Shown in pieces: positions 6,376 to 9,104 of a stretch of 9,104 bases of DNA; within the stretch, counting starts at the first letter, position 1, and every line of letters begins with the position of its first letter. Under the pieces are notes generated by a model, which saw only the letters and a program-made list of their open reading frames with translations, made no database searches and had not been told where the DNA came from. The stretch spans positions 1-9,104 of the forward strand of contig CATOJU010000029.1 in NCBI GenBank assembly GCA_951800555.1, in the 5' to 3' direction. The translations under genes and the position numbers were made by a program. The stretch is from an uncultured Rickettsiales bacterium. GTDB lineage: Bacteria; Pseudomonadota; Alphaproteobacteria; Rickettsiales; UBA1997.

Positions 6376-6385
6376 GTTCGGTAAT

Positions 6386-6805
6386 TTACTTGTATATTTC
6401 AATATCACTAAAGAAAAAATGAATTTCTCTCCAAGCACTTTCAATATTATCCGAACCGTGTAAAGAATTCTGGCTAATATCAACACCAAATAATTTTCTT
6501 AATGTACCTTCTTCAGCAACTTTAGGATCGGTAGCCCCCATAAGTGTTCTATATTGGACTACACAATCTTCTTTTTCTAAAATTTGAACTACAACTGGAT
6601 TACTACTCATATAATCTGTTAATTCAGCAAAAAAAGGTTTTGCCGAATGTTCTCTATAGAATAATTCGGCTTGAGTTTTAGATAGTAAAATTTTCTTTTG
6701 TGATACAATTTTAAAGCCATTTTCTTCTATTTTTGATATAATAGCTCCTTCTAATTTCCTTTCTATAGCATCTGGTTTAATTATGCTTAATGTTCTTTCA
6801 ACCAT
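6386..6805 (-). CDS. ndk: nucleoside diphosphate kinase
   Basis: Cytoplasmic enzyme that moves the gamma phosphate from ATP to other (d)NDPs through a phospho-histidine, balancing nucleotide pools. The 139 residues match the usual bacterial length. The N-terminus ERTLSIIKPDA contains the conserved Lys10-Pro11-Asp12; the nucleotide-binding stretch includes LMGATDP (88-94) and GTLRKLFG (100-107). The catalytic motif is NSLHGSDN at 113-120 with the phosphorylated His116. The ending AWREIHFFFSDIEI resembles alphaproteobacterial Ndk. All key residues are present. It is monocistronic, convergent with the TPR gene and divergent from recG. A good promoter lies at 6834-6861, giving a leader of about 20 bases; no Shine-Dalgarno sequence is seen before the ATG. 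An inverted-repeat terminator follows it. Confidence 0.97.
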   Translation of the reverse strand: MVERTLSIIKPDAIERKLEGAIISKIEENGFKIVSQKKILLSKTQAELFYREHSAKPFFAELTDYMSSNPVVVQILEKEDCVVQYRTLMGATDPKVAEEGTLRKLFGVDISQNSLHGSDNIESAWREIHFFFSDIEIYK

Positions 6806-6833
6806 AAAATTTATTACTGTTTTTTTTGAAAAT

Positions 6834-6861
6834 TTTATAAAGAAATAAATAAAAAAGTCAA
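6834..6861 (-). promoter_or_regulatory. sigma70-type promoter for ndk
   Basis: Read on the - strand, TTGACT (6861-6856) is separated by 16 bases from TATAAA (6839-6834). Each box has one mismatch to consensus. Transcription would start near 6827, about 20 bases before the ndk ATG at 6805. Confidence 0.65.
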
Positions 6862-6992
6862 CTATTTTTTAAAAATTTAAGTGTTGATCAATTTTTTTAG
6901 TTTTTGTGTTTTTGCTGGCATTTAATTTGTTGATTTATTAAAAAAATTTTATTGAAAAATAAAAATAAAAAGCTTGAATTAAAATATTAAAA

Positions 6993-6999
6993 AAGGAAG
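6993..6999 (+). promoter_or_regulatory. ribosome binding site that fits the upstream mini-ORF, not recG directly
   Basis: AAGGAAG is the only good Shine-Dalgarno sequence before recG. The AGGA core lies 4 bases before the ATG at 7002 but 21 bases before the recG ATG at 7019, too far for direct use. An in-frame TAA at 7013-7015 prevents recG from starting nearer to it. Confidence 0.55.
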
Positions 7000-7001
7000 T
7001 T

Positions 7002-7022
7002 ATGGTTAAGATTAAACGATGA
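7002..7022 (+). CDS. six-residue upstream ORF (MVKIKR) coupled to recG
   Basis: An ATG at 7002, preceded by a Shine-Dalgarno sequence, opens six codons ending in TGA at 7020-7022. The TGA overlaps the recG ATG as ATGA, the same junction used inside the mla operon. The likely role is to load ribosomes that then reinitiate on recG; the peptide itself probably does not matter. It may instead be chance. Confidence 0.35.
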   Translation: MVKIKR

Positions 7023-9104
7023 TATTAGAAGAATTAAATTTTTTACTTAGTCCCCTTTCTAATTTAAATGGAATTGGAGAAAAAACTTTACAAGATTATA
7101 TAAGATTACTCACAAAAAAAAGAACTTTGACCGGAGAACATCTTAAAGTACTAAATTTATTATTACATTTACCAGATAAAATTATTAAACGTAAAATTGT
7201 TAGTGATATAAAAAATATAGATAATGGAGATATAATTATTGCAAAAATTAAAGTTATAGCTCTTAATCCACCAACAAAAATAAAACAACCTTATACCATA
7301 ACTTGTTATTTAGGTATGAATTTTATAAATATTGTATATTATAAATATTTTGAAGATTTTATTAAAAATAGATTTGTTATTGATAAAGAAATCTATGTCA
7401 GTGGAAAAGTTGATATATATAATTCACAAATACAAATAGTTCATCCGGATTATATTACAAATAATTTAGATGAAATTCCAAAATTAGAACCGATTTATCC
7501 ATTAACTTATAATATATATAATAAAAACTTAATAAAAAATATAGATTTTATATTAAATAATTGTCCTGATTTACCAGAATGGATTGATGAGGAAATTTTA
7601 AAAAAAAATGATTGGGTAAATTGGAAAGAAAGTTTAATTAATTTACACAAACCAAATAGTTTTTTTGATTTAAAAAATAATAAATATAGAAAAAGATTAG
7701 CTTTTGATGAAATTTTAGCTCAGCAATTGGCTTTAGCAATAGTAAAAACTAATAGTATAAAAAATAATGAAAAGCAAGCAATTATTAAAGATAAATTGAT
7801 ATTAAAGGATAAATTTTTAAACGAAATTTTACCATTTAATTTGACAGAAGATCAAAAAACAGCTATTAGAGAAATAGAAAATGATACTTTTTCAAGTAAA
7901 AGAATGATTAGATTATTACAGGGAGATGTAGGTAGTGGGAAAACTATTGTGGCTTTTGTTTCTATGTTAAATTATATTGAAAAAGAAAAGCAATGTGTTT
8001 TAATGGTACCAACTTCAATTTTAGCAATGCAACATTATGAAAATTTAAAAGTTTTTTGTGATAAATTAAATATAAAAATTGATATTTTAACAGGAAAAAT
8101 TAAAGGAAAAAAAAGAAATAATGTATTAAATAATTTAAAAAATGGAGAAACAAATATTTTGGTGGGGACTCATGCTTTAATTGAGGATAATGTTGAGTTT
8201 AAAGATCTAGCTTTTACAGTAATTGACGAACAACATAGATTTGGAGTAGAGCAAAGAATTACTTTAATAAATAAAAATGACAATACAGATATTCTAGCAA
8301 TGTCAGCAACACCTATACCTAGAACATTGGCCTTGACCATTTATAATGAAATGTTATTAACTATTATAAAAGAAAAACCACAAAATAGAAAAAAAATAAT
8401 AACTTCAATAGTTACTATTGATAAATATTATAATTTAATAGATAGAATTAAAGAAAAAATTAAAATCGGTGAAAAAGTCTATTGGATTTGTCCTTTGGTA
8501 GAAGAAAGTGAAAATATGGATTTAACAGATGTAAAAAATAAATATGATGAATTTTGCGAAATTTTTGGTACAGAAAATATAGCTTTTATACACGGAAAAA
8601 TGAAGGAAAAAGAAAAAGATAAAATAATGGAAGAATTTTGCAATAATAATCAAAAAAAAATATTAATTTCTACTACTGTAATTGAAGTTGGTATTGATGT
8701 TAAAGATGCTACAATTATTGTTATAGATCATCCAGAAAGATTTGGACTTTCTCAATTACATCAATTAAGAGGTAGAGTTGGTAGAGGAGATAAACAATCA
8801 TATTGTATTTTATTATGTGATTATAAAAATTGTGGTAAAAATACTATAAGAAGATTAAATATTATGAGAAGTACAGATAATGGTTTTACAATAGCAGAGG
8901 AAGATTTAAAAATGCGAGGTGTTGGAGAGGTTATGGGAATTAAACAAAGTGGACAACAGGATTATTTGATTGCAGACTTGGATAAAGATTATGGACTAAT
9001 GGAACAAGCAATGTTTTTAGTACAGAATATTTGTAAAAAAGGAGATTTTAAAAATTATAAATTATTATTATATTTATTTGGATATATGAATTTACTAAAA
9101 AAGG
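7019..9104 (+). CDS. recG: ATP-dependent DNA helicase RecG (3' end cut by the window)
   Basis: Double-stranded DNA translocase that remodels stalled replication forks and recombination intermediates. 695 codons are visible without a frameshift. The N-terminus LLSPLSNLNGIGEK (9-22) is the usual RecG opening, followed by the OB-fold wedge region (about 60-150). Helicase motifs are intact: Walker A GDVGSGKT (302-309), DEQHRFG (403-409), SATPIPRT (429-436), the WICPLVEES stretch, TTVIEVGIDV, and motif VI RGRVGRG (584-590). The TRG region that couples ATP hydrolysis to translocation spans about 622-645 (GFTIAEEDLKMRG to KQSG). The last visible residues, LLLYLFGYMNLLKK, align with the usual C-terminal LLYLF...L pattern, so probably fewer than about ten codons are missing. 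The start is fixed at ATG 7019 because an in-frame TAA lies at 7013-7015. No strong promoter was found in the 213-base gap shared with divergent ndk. Confidence 0.97.
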   Translation, partial: MILEELNFLLSPLSNLNGIGEKTLQDYIRLLTKKRTLTGEHLKVLNLLLHLPDKIIKRKIVSDIKNIDNGDIIIAKIKVIALNPPTKIKQPYTITCYLGMNFINIVYYKYFEDFIKNRFVIDKEIYVSGKVDIYNSQIQIVHPDYITNNLDEIPKLEPIYPLTYNIYNKNLIKNIDFILNNCPDLPEWIDEEILKKNDWVNWKESLINLHKPNSFFDLKNNKYRKRLAFDEILAQQLALAIVKTNSIKNNEKQAIIKDKLILKDKFLNEILPFNLTEDQKTAIREIENDTFSSKRMIRLLQGDVGSGKTIVAFVSMLNYIEKEKQCVLMVPTSILAMQHYENLKVFCDKLNIKIDILTGKIKGKKRNNVLNNLKNGETNILVGTHALIEDNVEFKDLAFTVIDEQHRFGVEQRITLINKNDNTDILAMSATPIPRTLALTIYNEMLLTIIKEKPQNRKKIITSIVTIDKYYNLIDRIKEKIKIGEKVYWICPLVEESENMDLTDVKNKYDEFCEIFGTENIAFIHGKMKEKEKDKIMEEFCNNNQKKILISTTVIEVGIDVKDATIIVIDHPERFGLSQLHQLRGRVGRGDKQSYCILLCDYKNCGKNTIRRLNIMRSTDNGFTIAEEDLKMRGVGEVMGIKQSGQQDYLIADLDKDYGLMEQAMFLVQNICKKGDFKNYKLLLYLFGYMNLLKK

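Larger units (their letters stand above)
5647..6385. other. 739-base AT-rich non-coding region between convergent genes
   Basis: No convincing protein gene is present on either strand; minus-strand ATGs lead to stops within 12 codons. The region carries inverted repeats listed separately: a nested stem element (5735-5829), a 15-bp hairpin (5921-5970), a small hairpin TTACTA/TAGTAA (6135-6140 with 6146-6151), a terminator-like stem with a T8 run (6217-6238) and an 18-bp inverted repeat (6328-6375). The rest is low-complexity A/T sequence. It may hold one or more RNA genes, or be the remains of a decayed gene. Confidence 0.7.

Noticed and set aside
6884..6891. TTGATCAA palindrome in the ndk-recG gap as an operator
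   Set aside because: It is only 8 bases long, lies upstream of the ndk -35 and is not repeated nearby, so it is not distinguishable from chance.

Overview
The window is very AT-rich (roughly 80% by eye, higher between genes) and uses the standard bacterial code: TGA is a genuine stop, and tryptophans are TGG. The gene families point to an alphaproteobacterium. The MlaE permease has a fused N-terminal STAS domain, the 139-residue Ndk ends in the FFS..EI pattern common in that class, and RecG has the usual alphaproteobacterial ends. With this base composition, a host-associated lineage with a reduced genome (Rickettsiales- or Holosporales-like) is the best guess. That placement is inference, since no rRNA or other marker is present.

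Left part (1-2650, + strand): a three-gene operon for retrograde or anterograde lipid transport across the envelope, mlaE (5' end cut by the window edge), mlaF and an MCE-domain mlaD/pqiB-like gene. Both internal junctions are 4-base ATGA overlaps. The STAS domain fused to MlaE stands in for free MlaB. MlaF supplies ATP hydrolysis and the MCE protein forms the periplasmic ring.

Middle part (2651-5646, + strand): two monocistronic genes, each with its own promoter candidate. One is a YnaI-like MscS-family mechanosensitive channel. The other is a membrane-anchored tetratricopeptide (TPR) protein of unknown function. A G-rich patch and a perfect palindrome between -35 and -10 lie just upstream of the channel gene.

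Non-coding part (5647-6385): about 740 bases without a convincing gene. It holds several inverted repeats. The most notable is a roughly 95-base element closed by a 9-bp stem that is GC-rich for its surroundings and encloses two smaller hairpins, a candidate unannotated structured RNA. A second 15-bp hairpin with one G-U pair overlaps the start of a doubtful 44-codon ORF. An 18-bp perfect inverted repeat just beyond ndk looks like its terminator.

Right part (6386-9104): ndk on the - strand with a clear promoter, diverging from recG on the + strand. recG lacks only its last few codons, and its start overlaps the stop of a six-residue upstream ORF that carries the only good ribosome binding site. 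No mobile element, CRISPR array, tRNA or rRNA was seen. The window is mostly ordinary housekeeping and envelope genes, and the non-coding region is the most likely place for something undescribed.
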